Source: Apophysomyces variabilis
Taxonomy: Eukaryota; Mucoromycota; Mucoromycetes; Mucorales; Mucoraceae
Direction of reading: 5' to 3'
Assembly (NCBI GenBank): GCA_002749535.1
Contig: MZZL01000373.1
Span: 1 to 52,762 of the forward strand
Length of the DNA: 52,762 bases
In this document: piece by piece, positions 1 to 12,769 of the stretch
Layout: every line of letters starts with the position of its first letter
How positions within the stretch are numbered: the first letter of the stretch is position 1
Translations under genes and position numbers: made by a program
Notes under the pieces: generated by a model
What the model was told of the DNA's origin: nothing
Seen by the model: only the letters and a program-made list of their open reading frames with translations
The model's database searches: none

Positions 1-160
1 AAACATCATCTTATCCACTTATTTTTATTGTGATTCTATTGTTCACTATCTTTGTCTCGTCTTTTCCTGGCCATTGGATTACCAGCTCAAGGATACGGCG
101 ACGACACTTTGCGTTCATGCGCCGATTCCGGCTCCGACACAAATTAAAAAGAAAAAGTAA

Positions 161-232
161 GCCCTACGGGGGGGTCGAACCCCCAACCTTGAGATTAAGA
201 GTCTCACGCTCTGCCGATTGAGCTAGCAAGGC
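161..232 (-). tRNA. tRNA-Lys (anticodon CUU)
   Basis: Read on the minus strand this 72-nt segment folds as a cloverleaf. The 7-bp acceptor stem pairs GCCTTGC with GTAGGGC (two G-U wobbles). The D-arm contains the A-box-like TAGCTCAATCGGC. The anticodon stem TGAGA/TCTCA encloses the loop CTCTTAA, giving anticodon CTT (CUU, lysine). The T-arm has the GGTTCGACC core. No intron is present. It decodes AAG, a frequent codon in the highly expressed genes nearby. Confidence 0.95.
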
Positions 233-239
233 AGCTGTT

Positions 240-2098
240 GAAAGATGTGAGCACCTGAATATTACATAAGTAAAGTTTATCTTAAAATTTGATGCTTATA
301 TCGTTATATAAGTTTTAAAAGTAAAAGTTCATAAAAAGCTATTTAATTAAGTACAGAACCACTTAAAGCAAACTGATAAATATTTTTCTTTAGCCATTTT
401 AGCTAAAAGAGCTTTATTTAAATAGTATTAATATAAAAATTAAAGCTAAAAAATATTATTAGTTAAGACTTTCTAGCCAAATGGAATTTTTGGCTAAAAG
501 TTTTATAGCCAAACTGGTGAAGTGGCTAAATTTTTCTAGCCGAATTAATTAGTAACTTAAACCTCTTAGTTGAGTTAAGTTGTAACTAACTTTTTTCATT
601 TTGATTATTTTGTTCAGAAATGTTTTCTTAATATAATATAACTACTTTCAAAAAAAGTACCGGTTATTATAAGAAACTCTGATAGCATTATCTGTATCAA
701 CGTTAAGATTTTTTTTCTTTACTTAAAAAATTTAAGAATAACTTTACAGTTCAGCTTTGTGAAGCAGCTATTACTCAGAAAAATCGGCATCCATGATTCA
801 AGTTACTGTGGCAAAAGGGTAACAGGTGTTCTTTTTAAATGTAGGTTCTTTAATAACTTTTACCTGGTCTGCGTGTTTATATTTCCAAGCTCTATGTAAC
901 ATGGAAAGAGATGAATCGCGAATGCAGAAGAGGGAAGTGTTTTGGAAAAGATGAGATAAAAAAGGTATGTTCAACCAATCCAGTAATAAAATTGCAGCAA
1001 TGAGAGACGATGAAGACAAAAGTGGAATGATGTGAGAGACATGCCAGTGGTGATCGCAAAATGTTGAAAACAGTAATGCTTAAATGGCGAGACCACAAAA
1101 TACAAAGGTTGCTATGCCGTAAGAAGGCTAACGTAGTACAACTTTTTTCTTGATATACTTATTTGAGGGCAAAGGTTGTTTATCTAATATATAAGGCATT
1201 CTTAGGATGGCCATATTCTCGTTTTTGCTTTGCGTCGATAACTTTTGTTATGTTGCTGATTGGATGTAATAGGTATTATGCAATCTAAAGCATCGTTTAC
1301 ATAATTGAGCTGTAAACAATATTTTATTGTAGCGGATAGGGTGCCGTCAGTAGTTTCAAATAGCCGTACTGACTGTGAAAAGAGACTTTAAGAGAGATGA
1401 AAAGAGACACAAAGGAAAATGAGTGAACTATCCATAATAGAGTCTGTCGCTGTATATGTAAAGCAGCTGATGGATAAATATTGTGCTTGTCGAAAAAAAG
1501 TAAGATCATGTCTTGTGAGAATTTCCGTTGACCAGAATGGTGTAGCAAGGATTTTCTGGCTCGACTCAGAATAGCTGAAGAAGATCGGATGTAGAGCACG
1601 ATGCAAAAACTGGACAATTATTGCCTTTTAGTGGAAAATCGACAAACGACCAATTCAAGCCAAAAGTACTCTTATTGTTGATTTTTAGACTTGCATCGGT
1701 TTGGTAATGCCGTCATTGCGGAATCGCCATGGGCATGCCGTTTTAAAATCCTTTTTGACATGGGCTTTACGAAAACCATGGCTTGGATAAATCAGGAACA
1801 CATCCAAAACAGTTGCTTTGGTATCTCAAGGCAATCAGGATTTCAGGAACGGCAATTGGAGTTGCTGTTATGCCGTCTTGACTATCTTTTAAAACCTCTT
1901 CCAATCTAATTCATCTCTACGCAGCAACTAATTGCATGAATACATCACTATCACTACTCCACACTCCATAACATTTGGATTCCTTAATTCTATTCAATGT
2001 TTTTTTATCTCCACCAAAAAGTATAAACTAAGAAGAGACAAAGCTTTTTTATGTGTCCAGTTCTGGTTTTTTTGAAGGAAGTCAGAGGAGTGTTTTGC
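240..2098. other. Gene-free A+T-rich stretch
   Basis: No convincing coding exon is seen between the tRNA and the end of the Stm1-like gene. Open frames here are short, have no recognisable domain and lack a consistent splice structure. The left part holds the inverted-repeat cluster listed separately. Confidence 0.6.
389..550. repeat. Cluster of short TAGCCA/TGGCTA inverted repeats
   Basis: The hexamer TAGCCA and its complement TGGCTA recur several times in about 160 bp. They form small hairpin-type inverted repeats, for example TAGCCAAA/TTTGGCTA around 474-496 and TAGCCA/TGGCTA around 506-527. Related TTAGC/GCTAA arms flank them. The surroundings are very A+T rich. This may be a remnant of a miniature transposable element or a structured non-coding region. 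No target-site duplication was confirmed. Confidence 0.45.
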
Positions 2099-3185
2099 TT
2101 AAGCGCTGAGCGAGGGGAAAGCAGCATCGTCCTGGAGGTTCACAGCAGGGCCGTTGGATTGGCGACCAGCACGGCGACCGTTACCACGGCCACGGCGGTC
2201 ACCACCACGGCGTTCGCCACGGAAACCACCGCGGGGCTTCTCCTGGAAGCGCTGCTCAATTTCAATGATGACCTTTTCCTTGCGGGGCTTGTCAGACTTC
2301 TTGGAGGTCTTGGACTCCTACATGATGACGCAAAGTAAGTAATCCATCGCCCAATCAATCAATTATTTTCTCTTTCCGTGACCTACCTTGGTAGCAAAGA
2401 GTTCAGGTTCTTCAGTCTTAACGAAGGCAACGGTGTCCTTCCACTTGCTGTCATCAGAACCCTCGTTGGCCTTACGGGCTTCAGGGAGAGCGACGTTCAA
2501 AGCCTTGTTGGCCTTTTCGGCAAGGTACTCATCCAAAGTCTTGACAACTTCCTCAGGCTCGGCGGCAGCGGCAGCCTCATTTTCGGCAGCAGCAGGGTCA
2601 GCAGGGGAAAGGGTGTCCTTGGCGCTGAAGAAAGGAAAAGGAAAAGAAGGAAAGTGAATATTCGCGTTCCGTTTTGCTGTCGCTCTCTTTTCTTTTGGAA
2701 TGGCTTTCCAACGGGTCGTTCTACTTACGCTTCAGCCTCGGCAGTCTCGGGGTGACCCCAACCTTGCTTCACCTTCTTCTCGGAGTCACTTTTTTTTTTA
2801 ATCAAGGGGGGTCAGAGCTTAAAGTAACATTGTCATGTCAAGAAAACTTACTCAAGGCCAGTACCGCTGTGGCGGTCGAACTGACGGCCACGCTGGGGAC
2901 GGCCCTCGCGACGCTGACCGCGGGTACGTTGGGCACCACGGGGAGCTGTAATAGAAACAAAAAACAGAAAAGCCAAGTGTTATTGAAATTGTCGAAGTCG
3001 TGGTCGCGTCAAAGATCGTCATGATGCGTGACTGAAGACATACCACCGTTGCGCTTGTCATTCTTTTGAGCCTTGGGTTGCTCATCCTTCTTAGCTTCCT
3101 TGACAGGAGCAACGGGCTGGGGACGGACCTCGTCGTCGTCACCGAGGACAGAGAAAAGGTTCTTGGAGAACGTGGCGGTGGACAT
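2099..3185 (-). CDS. Stm1/SERBP1-family ribosome-associated RNA-binding protein
   Basis: Five exons (3044-3185, 2852-2945, 2729-2788, 2387-2624, 2099-2317) join in frame to a 250-residue protein. The N-terminus MSTATFSKNLFSVLGDDD matches the start of yeast Stm1-like proteins. The middle holds the HABP4/PAI-RBP1-type signature: an RG-rich run, then FDRHSGTG and the KQGWG motif. A TLDEYL segment follows, as in Stm1. The C-terminus is RGG-rich and ends FPSLSA, like the conserved Stm1 tail. Family members bind rRNA at the 80S mRNA channel and preserve dormant ribosomes. The start was chosen at 3185 because conservation begins there. An upstream in-frame ATG gives an unrelated extension. The 5' UTR contains a GGAT tandem repeat. 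Confidence 0.9.
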
Positions 3186-4053
3186 GGCTATATTCTGCGA
3201 TGGATGGCCTCTGCTAACGAGGATGGATGGATGGATGTCGCAAAGAACACAAAGAGAAGGATTCGATAGTTTTGCCCCATTTCCAAAACCAAATGGGCTC
3301 GGGCTCACTTGGCGGCTTAGTTATTTAATCTCCGTACAGCTTCGCGGGAAAGTGAACACCATTTCGAGGTTTTCCAGGTTCCGCTGACAATCCCTCCCAT
3401 CTACTTACCTAGAGAACAAAAGAAGGAATGTCTTGGAGTTAAGGGATATAGTAGTTTTTTGGTTAAACAAGAGAGGGTCTTTACCTTACCATATAAATAC
3501 GCCAATCAAGGGACCCAAATTCGTACGATTATCTGTGACGTCCCATGAACAGCTTCCAGTACATAACCAACTTCAATTTCGCTGATATAAAAAGCCCAGC
3601 GATCTGCTAAATGTTCTCATATCAAATCACTTACTTAATGAACCTGTGCTTTTTCTCATGGGTCTCAAATGTTTACGGTACCTCTATTCTGAGACATCCA
3701 TAATAAGGTTGCCTGAACTTTTTCAACCTATCCGGAATCGAGAAACGCTATTGCCATACACCACAGAGATTGCCAAACTGGTTTAGGTTTTCTTCTCGCA
3801 ATATATATACTATTCAAGTATTTCTTAACAAATACCAGCTATGATACATAGCTATTGTATGTTGTATGTTAAGGAACCGTACCTTTCAAACGTGGATACT
3901 GTCATACAAAGCCGGGGTTTCACATCCGGTAACTCGATATTTACTTTATATGGAAGCAAAGGTATACACACATTTTATTTATTTCGTTTAAACGATTGTG
4001 TATCGCTAATTTGCTAAGCTCGGTGAAAAACTCTCATGGTGTGGAGTTTCCAG
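3186..4053. other. Intergenic region upstream of the Stm1-like gene
   Basis: This holds the Stm1-like gene's 5' region and the 3' flank of the peptidase gene. No coding signal is seen. The sequence is A+T rich. Confidence 0.6.
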
Positions 4054-6576
4054 TTACTCTGTTTGATGTTGAACTACGAATGGGACCTCAAGATCCTCTG
4101 GCACAGCAGTCCATTCATCAATCCAGCCAAGGACTATTAAGACACCATCAATGAATCTCTCTTACAGATAAGTTAAATTTGTGACACTAACCCTCCCTAT
4201 GCCAACGCAACGAATTCGCTGGCTTCAACACCCAGTGATTCTCATCTGGGAAATACACTAGACGCGATGGAACACCCTGACGCTGTAACGCCGTGAATGT
4301 AGCAAGTGCCTCACCATCAACCAATCGATAGTCGCGCCCACCTAAGTCGTCACCGCATGAATATCGAAAGAGAGAGGATGAGAAAACTAAGAACGAGAAC
4401 GTACCATGGATAACCAGTGTAGGTGTCTTCCAGCGGCGCACAAAGTTAGAAGGCGACCAGCGCTCGTAGACTAGACGTGTCAGTGGGTCATAAGGAACGC
4501 CACCGAACTACAGAACAGAAATGTTTACTTCAGTTTCTTAGACCGTATTATTTGCTGTCCTACCTCTCTCTCGGGGAAGTAAAGTTCATCTACATGGGCC
4601 AATGAATAAAGATCCATTTTGCGAACAAAAAGACAGGTTTACCTGTTGTGTAATAAGTGTGTACTGTTGAAAACATGCCATCATGGTTGACGAGGGCTCG
4701 GAAGCGATCACTATGGCCGTTGATCCAGTTTATCATGTAGCCACCATAGGAGGCACCCAAGCCGACTACTCTGGTGGAATCAAGGAAGTCATAGCTAGAT
4801 AGAACATAGTTCAAGCCCTTTTCAAGATCCCAGAAAGGGTAAGAACCCCAATTACGCTGGATGGCATCAGTGAATGCTTGACCGTATCCAGTGGAGCCGT
4901 GGGGGTTAATAGCCACAACCACATAGCCTGCGCCAGCAAATACTTGCGGATTCCATCGTGTGGACCAATTGTCAGCCCAGGAACTTTGAGGCCCACCATG
5001 AATTAGGAAGGCAACTGGATATTTCTTGTAAGGGTCAAAGTCAGCGGGTCTTACGAGCCAACCATGGACTCGGTCACCAAGAGATCCATCAAATTCAAAT
5101 TCTTCCGGTTTGGAGAAGTCAATCTCATCCAAGCGTTCCTGGAGGTCTTTAGCTGGGCCTTGTCTTACAATGTTTCCAGAAGGGATATCAAGGGTATGAG
5201 CAATATTAGGATGGCGCATAGAGTTCACGTTGAAGAGCAGTTTGTCGGAGGGAAGCACCGAAAGATCAGATACGTAATGTTTGTCCGTAAGCAGTGTGAT
5301 GTCTTCGGTGACCAAGTCAATGGCAAAGATCTTGGCGTGTCCACGGTCTTCAGCTACGGCATACAACGTGGATGAATCAGAGGAGAAAGCCAGTTCAGAA
5401 GGACTACGGTCCCAGTCTTCCGCAAGCACACGCTTAGAGCCAGTTTTGGGGTTAAAGATAACGATGCGGTTACGGTCGGCTTCATACTGTGGTTTAGCCA
5501 TTTGAAGATAGGCCATGATACCCGATGGTGCAAATGTAGGCTTGGAAGAAGCAGCAGGAATGTTGTCATTCACGGCGATAGGCTCAGTCTCGCCCGCTGT
5601 ATCGACAAGGTAGATGTGTTGAGAAGTCTGCCAAGCATTATCTGGGGTCTGGATTTTGGATACGAATGCAAGTTGCGAACCATCTGGGGAAATGGCGTAA
5701 TCCGATGAATCTCCCAAAGGAAAGTTTGGTGATTGCTTGGTATTCAAGTTAGAACTAAAGATAAACACCGATAACACATGTAATGAATAACATACCAGAT
5801 CGGTATTCTTGAGTAAATTTCGAGGATGTGTCGCGACACGGTAGCGACCATCCACCACATCGAGCTGTACAGTAAAAATGTTGTTCTTTTTCTGAGTTGT
5901 GAAAGTGTCCCAATGTCTAACGTACGTAAAGGTCAGTATCAATAGATTAAGAAATACCTTATTTGCTTTTACCTGACCATGAGATGATCAAACACTAAGG
6001 CACTATCCTTTCTTGAGGCTAATTCTCTGTTCTTTCTTACGGCATGTTCCAGACTACCATCCGCGTAGACTGCAGCGGAAAATGCAAGGAGACGACTCTT
6101 TGCATTGTATTTGATATCTCCGAACGCGATGGGAAAGTCAGTAAGACGATAATGATCGTCATTCTCAACGTTAAGAACATAGAGTTGGTCAACATCAGAC
6201 TTGTTGTGATGAAACACGTAAGCAATATGGGTGTCATCCAAGAAGAAGGGATCACTGTAGGATACATGATAGGATGGCTTCGTCAATTCTTTGACTGCAG
6301 AATCTTCCAAATGGATTAAATAGAGGTTTTTGGCGGTCTAGGAGCATAGTAATTGAGGATGAGAACTAGTTAAGAAGAAAGGGAAAGAAGTATGTATACC
6401 TTGTCTTCTTTGCTGTTATAGATAGACTGAGAGTAAACAGCCAAGCGACCGTTTGGCGATGGCGAGACGCTACCTGGTCTAGGGAAAGTGACGAGATCAT
6501 GAGGCGTGAATGAGCGAGCAGCGACAAGCACGCTGGATAGTGCCACTCCCAAGGAAAGGAGTTTGACTATGATCAT
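4054..6576 (-). CDS. Secreted dipeptidyl-peptidase 5 (S9 prolyl oligopeptidase family)
   Basis: A multi-exon gene begins at ATG 6576 with a clear signal peptide (MIIVKLLSLGVALSSVLVAA). An N-terminal beta-propeller-like region is followed by an alpha/beta-hydrolase domain. The oxyanion region reads FLIHGGPQSSW and the nucleophile elbow is GASYGGYM (serine). The acid lies in GGRDYR, directly after an intron that splits VIHG/GRDYR. The histidine is in PDENHW. The whole block closely resembles fungal DPP5, including GYMINWINGHSDRFRAL. A last intron (4134-4191) rescues an apparent early stop, so the protein continues as EVLGWIDEWT and ends at 4054. DPP5 enzymes release X-Ala and similar dipeptides outside the cell. 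All catalytic residues are present. Confidence 0.92.
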
Positions 6577-7854
6577 AACTGCGATAAAGCAAGAAGAACG
6601 AAAAGGATAAATAAGAGACGAAGCAAGGCTTTTGTTCTATGGGTTTTTCTACTGACAGGTCCGAAAGAACGGAATCCCAAAAAAGGCGTTTTTTGTTTAA
6701 TTGGGTTTGGGGGAAAAAAACATGACCTCTTTCCGAGTCGACATCGTCTATCGCCGTAATTAAGCAATATTCACAAAATATCTACCATCTTTTATTGATA
6801 GGTGCTTTTCTTGCATGGGTCTTCTCGTATAGAGAGTGAGAATCGAATCGGATGAAGACTAAAGAGCTTGGTATAGGCGAATCTTGGTCTAGTGGCTGTG
6901 ATGTTGGAATCAGAGCCCGCTTCTGCTTCCGCCAGCATCTCTTGTATTCTTTGCTCCATCCTTGCCCTTTTTATCTTTAAGAGGTAGCATTAGCGCAATC
7001 GTAGATACCGCTGCTGTATTTCTTATCGATACAGAAGACCTATTCGCAACAACGGGTCTACAGGCATGACATAAAGAAGTGTTTGGTTTGCTTGCAAAAT
7101 CATGATGGAAGTAATGTGTCCTTTAGCGTGTCTTTTGTGAGAAAGCAATACAATATTGCGCATTTTGCTTACTAAGTGTGGAGTAAAGGCCTTTACAACC
7201 AATGAGTTTCAGAAGGATATCATGCAAGCTGAAGCAGCGGCAGGATAGAGAAACTCAGTATTATCGGTGCGTTCAATTACTGTACACGGTTAAAAACGTA
7301 AGGAGCAAAGAACGTATATTGCTTTATGCGAAGAAGAGTTCTGTCATTAGCTGATAGCTTTCTGATTGTAAAGCCGGCAACATGCGCTGTCATGTTTAGA
7401 TTAGCGATGTAGTTGCGTGAAGCTAGGATCTTTTTGCATAAAGTTAGTAGATGTACACGGGTGGCAAGCAAAAAGCACTCATTTCGGGAACCAAATTCCA
7501 TGCAAGCTTATCAAGATATGGATAGGCCAACACGCATCATCTATCTGTTCCCCTCTGTTTTCAATTCTTTTTGCTTTCAGTCTGAATGAGCGAACACACA
7601 ACAGCAACTCATTCCCATATGAGACGAAACGAGGGTGAAAATAGACACCCATACCCATACACAGAATAACTAATGCCAGTTTTATTTACTTGTGTTGATC
7701 AAAAAGAAATATGCCTTCGTGATATATGCAGATTGGCTTCCTTGGTGTTATGATGAAGGTATTTTCACAGCAGGTCGCCGTTTAGGTTTTGGTTTTTTCA
7801 TGTTCAATTTCCCCTGCTTTTCTTTTTTGGCTCAGCTCAACAGCTTCGGTGATT
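6577..7854. other. Intergenic region
   Basis: This lies between the DPP5 start and the end of the PLC-like gene. Open frames are short and unconvincing. A tRNA-like A box near 6890 has no matching B box. Confidence 0.55.
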
Positions 7855-8968
7855 TCACAGAAATATAACGACAAAGCCGACCATGATAATTATAGCTGTC
7901 CAAGAAATGTCACTGGAAGGTGAAGCAACGGACGTCGGGTCTCCTCCGGCACCACTTTGTACAATCGTTCTATTACAGACTGATCCTTTGTCTTGATAAG
8001 TTACATTGTTTAGTTGAGCTGCGATCTGAAGTGTTTCGCCTCGATTGTAAAAGTCCACTTCCAAAAAGTTGGGCTGACGTCCGAACGTGGTGGTGCATTC
8101 TCGGGCTTGTTTCAAAAGAGAGTCGGAGTTGGTGATACTGGCTGTGCCTTTTTGGGGAAATTCGATAGGGATTCCACTCAAATCGATGCTGCGATACAGA
8201 AAATGGTTCATCACGTACATGATCCCGGTTGGATTGGGAGGACTTTGCGGTCGATCAATCACACAACTGAACGAACTCTCATTGACGTTATTGTAAGGTG
8301 TCTCAAACGCGTAACCAAATTCAGCCATTAGCCTAGACATCGGGAGAAAGTAAAAAAAAGTTTAGAGCTTTTCTCGGCAGCGCATGGCGAGGGACTTACC
8401 ATGGCACTGTTGTCTGGTCTGACCCTTCATCTAAGAAATTAACCACACGCTTTCCAGAAGCGATCATTTCTTGGAGGGTTGGCCAGGTCCAGTTCTGCCA
8501 GGTTTGAAAGTGAGCATACTCGAGGAGACCGGTGCCTTCGTAAGCTGCCACGAAATCCGCGACCTTGAAGTCACCCAAATTATTCCACATGATAGTGATC
8601 ACTTCATTTGGGTTATTTTTAACCCATTGGGCAATACCAGCCAGAGTGTTGTTCGCTGGTCCTATGTCGAGAAGAAGACAGGAGGTGTGGCAAAGATGAA
8701 TGACATTAGGGGGAGAAGGGCTGCTATTCGACGGTCGAACTGCTGAAAGCTTCAGGCCTCGGACGCCATCGTCCAGTTGTGATGAGATAGGGCACACCTG
8801 GTTGGCAGCCACATTGGGAAGATAACTGTATGAGTTGTGTGTCATCAGATAAGTCAGGGAATCGTAGGTCTTATTGCAAAGTTCAGCATAGCCATTGCAT
8901 AGCTGTTGAGCAGATACAAAAGCACATCCTACTGCTAATAACAACAGAGGCAAGAGACGCGAAAACAT
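7855..8968 (-). CDS. Secreted, probably GPI-anchored PLC-like phosphodiesterase (PI-PLC X-domain fold)
   Basis: Two exons (8400-8968 and 7855-8332) join across one intron to 348 residues. The N-terminus is a signal peptide ending near FVSAQQ. The motif TYLMTHNSYSY carries the first catalytic histidine typical of PI-PLC X domains. Further on are QLDDGVRGLKL and VIHLCHTSC, where the second histidine is expected. Several N-glycosylation sequons (NKT, NWT, NVT, NRT) are present. The C-terminus is a small-residue stretch followed by a hydrophobic tail (WTAIIIMVGFVVIFL) and stop, which fits a GPI-attachment signal. Fungal members of this family are cell-surface proteins of poorly known substrate. 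A TATAATAAA-like element lies about 45 bp upstream of the start. Confidence 0.88.
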
Positions 8969-10201
8969 AATTCAGGAGATAAGAAGAGAAAAAGGAAACC
9001 TTTGGATGGGTTTTATTATAATCGGGATCCCGGACAGGCCTTTTTTTTTTAGGCGGAACATCAAAACAAGGAAGATATCGTACTGGTTAGGGTAACGCAG
9101 CCTCCCAAAAAATCGGCCTAAAAAATCTACTTTTTTATAATTCTGCCATACATCTGTGCATTGTTATTCTGCCAAGAATACACTAAAAGTAAGACTGTGC
9201 ATAACAGCCTCCCGTGTTCGTTATTTAAAGTTTCCTCATGAGCCAAAGACTGCCAAATAATGAAAACTTTTCATTTTCTGCGGAGATAAGGACCGATGAC
9301 TAAATTAACCATGGAAACCATCGTTATTGACGAGATGTTGGTCAAATGGTTATTATATCTCGGCCACACAATGAGGGTATCTCTCTTTCTCTCTCTCTGC
9401 TTTCTTCTTTTGGACATGTGTTTACCTTGTGATGACTATTAGTCCAATACCCAAGGAAAACAATGAATGGTATTTAATATTGGGGAGACACAAAGGATAT
9501 TGCCGGCTGTCAATCTTGATCAAATACACGTGTAATATAATGTGTGGCTGTAACCTTTTTCTTCTGCAGCGGAATCACAGTATCCGTAGCAAAGTCGGTC
9601 TATCTTTTTTTCATTCGTCTTTGCTTTTTGTTCAATAATTAACAAATGTTACCTTTCGGCTAATGTGATCCGTAAACTTCCCCTATCAAACACATTGATT
9701 AACCATGTATAAACAAACTCTCTATGTCTTCATTTATTTTCTAGGTTTGCAGGACTATGGTCGCCCGTCACTTTATTTATGCGGGAAGCTTCCTTTGCCA
9801 CTAGGTCTCATACAACTTTTGTCCTTAGCAGGTGATGCAGTACGCCATGTCCCAATCAGGTAATACATCATTACAGGTGCTTAATACTGCACTTAAACCC
9901 GTCGTATTTTGTATATATATTGTATGTGCCTTCTTTCACCAGTCCCATGGATATCACCATTAGGAGGTCATACTCTTAAGAGAGCAAGTAAATATGGTAG
10001 CAAAGTGATTTTCTCCTTTGATTAAGCATGGAATGGACTCATACCGCAGGGACAAGTTTCTGGCCCTCGCTCAGATGACCAAGTTTATGCAAACCGTGAT
10101 ATGATTTTCTTGCCTTAACCGACTTGGAATTTGTTCAGCATTGCCTAAACTCAGTAGGCAGGCATCTTTCGTGACTCCTATTCTCGCTCTATTTCTCTTT
10201 C
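8969..10201. other. Divergent intergenic region
   Basis: This separates the PLC-like gene from the BLOC-1-like gene, which are transcribed away from each other, so both promoters should lie here. It contains a CT-rich run near 9380-9410. No coding exon is supported. Confidence 0.55.
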
Positions 10202-10927
10202 ATGGCGAATGAACCATTACTGGCCACTGATTTTACAAACCATTTGCTTGCGACAATTACAACCCTCCAGGAGCAGTTGGCCCAGTTAGAGTAAGCGCAC
10301 TGATTACACGATACTCATCCGTTTCGTTGACCTATATCAGATATGAACATAACCAGCTTGCACAAGCCATCACGAAGACGTCTGATGCATCCGTTACTGA
10401 AGCTGAAATGGCATCAATGAAAACAACAGTGAGACGCATAGATTAAAAAAATTATTCAACGACGAAACACAATCGTTAAGCGTTATTTGTTTTAGATGGC
10501 TCAAGTGTCGCAATACCATACCAAACTCCTGTCGCTACGATCCTCCATGTCTATGTTGCTTGCACGGTCGAAGCAACTCCAAAAGAGAGCAGATCAACTA
10601 AAAGCAACAAAGCTACAATATCTTTCGCAGGTGGATCATATCAAACGAATGGAACAAGAGCGAGACCAAGCGATTGTAGCTAGAGTTGTTCATTCACCGG
10701 CAGAAACTGAGATAGCCGATACCATGTCTGCAAAATCCATAGCCTCAGATACGGATACACCAGCATCACCTGCCAGTACAACTGTTATCAAGAAGATAAC
10801 CACGAAACAAAAGAAGAAAAAGAAAGTGAAAGTGAGAGAAGCTGAAATCGGAGATGAATCTACGCCGGGCTGGGAGCTTAAGCCATCACTTAGCCAACAA
10901 GATTTGACACGCACTAAACGACCATGA
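10202..10927 (+). CDS. BLOC-1 subunit 6 (pallidin)-like coiled-coil protein
   Basis: Three exons (10202-10290, 10341-10428, 10496-10927) join in frame to 202 residues. The first two thirds are predicted coiled coil. The stretch QYHTKLLSLRSSMSMLLAR followed by SKQLQKRADQLKATK parallels the conserved pallidin segment YHxKLxxIRxxMxxLxxxxxxLKKRAxxLQ in spacing and residues. The C-terminal third is a lysine-rich, probably disordered tail (QKKKKKVKVREAE). BLOC-1 acts in endosomal sorting and syntaxin binding, and pallidin homologues are rare in ascomycete yeasts. An alternative is another Snapin/Pallidin-type coiled-coil subunit. The gene converges on eIF2-beta, with 135 bp between stop codons. Confidence 0.68.
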
Positions 10928-11062
10928 TACCAAAATTAAGGAAAACAGAGAATGCCTCCAGCGTTTTTATCTCGTACTTTTGGATGTTTTGCGGGTGTCT
11001 GTGTGGCTGTGAGTGTGTTTGTGACGGGAAAGGAGATGTAAAAATGAGAGGCCTATTTTGAT

Positions 11063-12317
11063 TTATGCTCTGAGCGCTCGTCGGTCTTCCTTTGTCTGTG
11101 CCTTAAAGCCAGTCTTGATAGCGGACACAGATCGAGTGGAACCGCATGATTCGCACTGGACAAAGTACAACCGGTTGTCTTTCGTCAAAATGGTGTCGGG
11201 GGACTTGCAAGTTTTACACGTAACATATTCACCTAAGTGCGACTTCGCCTTTAGCAAAAACCCTTTCATTACGTTGTGCACATCTTACCAATGTAACGAC
11301 GCAAAACGTTCTCAATTTGTTTTTGCTGGAAACGACCCTTGATGACCAGACGTTGTGAGCCATCAACAGAACCATTCGTACCCAATTCAGCAAAAAGATA
11401 CTGGGTGACGTGTTCAGGTTGACGATGCATTCTAGGATGGAGAAGTCAAAACCATTGAAGGTAATGGACATCGCTCTCCGTTCCCCTTACCGTCTGCAAA
11501 TATCAGCTATATTAGCAAAGATAGTCTTCTTGTTGCCTTCTCGGTGAATAGAAGGTGGAACAATCGTGTATTTCTTCTTTTCACCAGCCAATTCGGGATT
11601 ATTATCGCGCAAGGTTTTGAAAATGCGACCGAGAAGCTGGATACAACAACGACGTCAGCTATGTTCCTATTTCCTCTCTTAAGGTGTGTACCTCGTCGTA
11701 TTTGTAATCTCTATCGCTCTTTAGCCATGCATCTTCACCACCATCGGTCGCCTTCGCCATCAGCTCTTGTTCATCTACCGCACCACCATCTTCTGCCAAA
11801 TCGGCTTCGAATTCGGCCATACTTTTCTTCTTCTTCTTCTTTTTCTTCATAGCACCAAAATCTAATTCGCCCTCTTCTATGGTAGGTTGTAGATCCGCAT
11901 CTTCCTTGTTGGCGTCCTATGTCCAAACAAATTTATCATGCTGCTATCGGGGATTTTGGCCGTCCTTTGGTGGTTACCTCGAACGATTTCGACACGTTTG
12001 GAAGGTCTGTAGCGACGGTGTCGGACAAATCTTCAATCGGCTTCATGTCTTTTGATACAAAACCATTCGATTTAGCCATTATTAATAAAACATATTTGCA
12101 ATGGATCTGACATGATAATTACCATCTTCTGTTGGTTTCGTCAAATCGTCGTCATCGATGGTCACTTTTTTCTTCGATTTCTTCTTCTTTTTCTTGAGCG
12201 TGGAGAAGTCAAGCTGTACAAAAGAATATCAATTAGACAGCGTTTGACATAGTATTTGTCTACCTCTTCTTCGTCTTCGAACTGCTCTTTCACTGGTTCA
12301 TTCTCTTTGTCCGACAT
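11063..12317 (-). CDS. SUI3: Translation initiation factor eIF2 subunit beta
   Basis: A gene of about seven exons starts at ATG 12317 ([18 protein letters not shown]). Two lysine blocks are visible, [11 protein letters not shown] and [10 protein letters not shown], of the type that binds eIF5 and eIF2B. They are followed by SDRDYKYDE and [15 protein letters not shown], the start of the conserved eIF2B_5 fold, and [14 protein letters not shown]. The C4 zinc finger is [15 protein letters not shown] with CESC downstream. The protein ends [11 protein letters not shown]. Fungal and animal eIF2-beta proteins share this order. It holds Met-tRNAi with the alpha and gamma subunits in the ternary complex. 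The yeast protein has three K-blocks and two are clear here. Confidence 0.95.
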
Positions 12318-12769
12318 GGTATGTCTTGCTTAAGTTTGAGAAGCGCAGCCGAATTGGAACAATTTTTTCTTTTTTGTATGCTTGTCACTTTAAAGCTCCG
12401 TCATCCAAGCGGCAACATACAGGGGAGGCACGATTTCTATCGATCGCTTTTCCGTTCTTCTTTTTGTATGCTTGAGTTTAACCGGTAAGCTTGAATCCTG
12501 CGACGAGTATACGCATGAATGGCAGAAAGTTTCCGTCGATATGTTTAGTTTACAAAGCATCTATTCTTCAACTGACGTAAACAAACGCTTCAAAAACACA
12601 AACACATACGGCATGTGCTAGTCGTAACAAAACATGCCTTGGATAATGATAAACGTACTGTTACAGTAGAATGAAAATGCTTCTAAATTAGTGATTTATG
12701 ATGATGCAAAAAAAAAGTGGGTTCTCGATGCATGATGTGAAATTAAAAACATTAGCATTCAAAAATTAA
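12318..12769. other. Short intergenic region
   Basis: This is the eIF2-beta promoter plus the 3' flank of the glycosyltransferase/lyase gene. No coding exon is seen. Confidence 0.6.

Noticed and set aside
4187..4200. Early stop in the DPP5 gene
   Set aside because: A 58-nt intron removes it, and the protein continues into the expected C-terminus.
6880..6960. tRNA-like A box (TGGTCTAGTGG) near 6890
   Set aside because: No B box or acceptor-stem pairing follows at a suitable distance.
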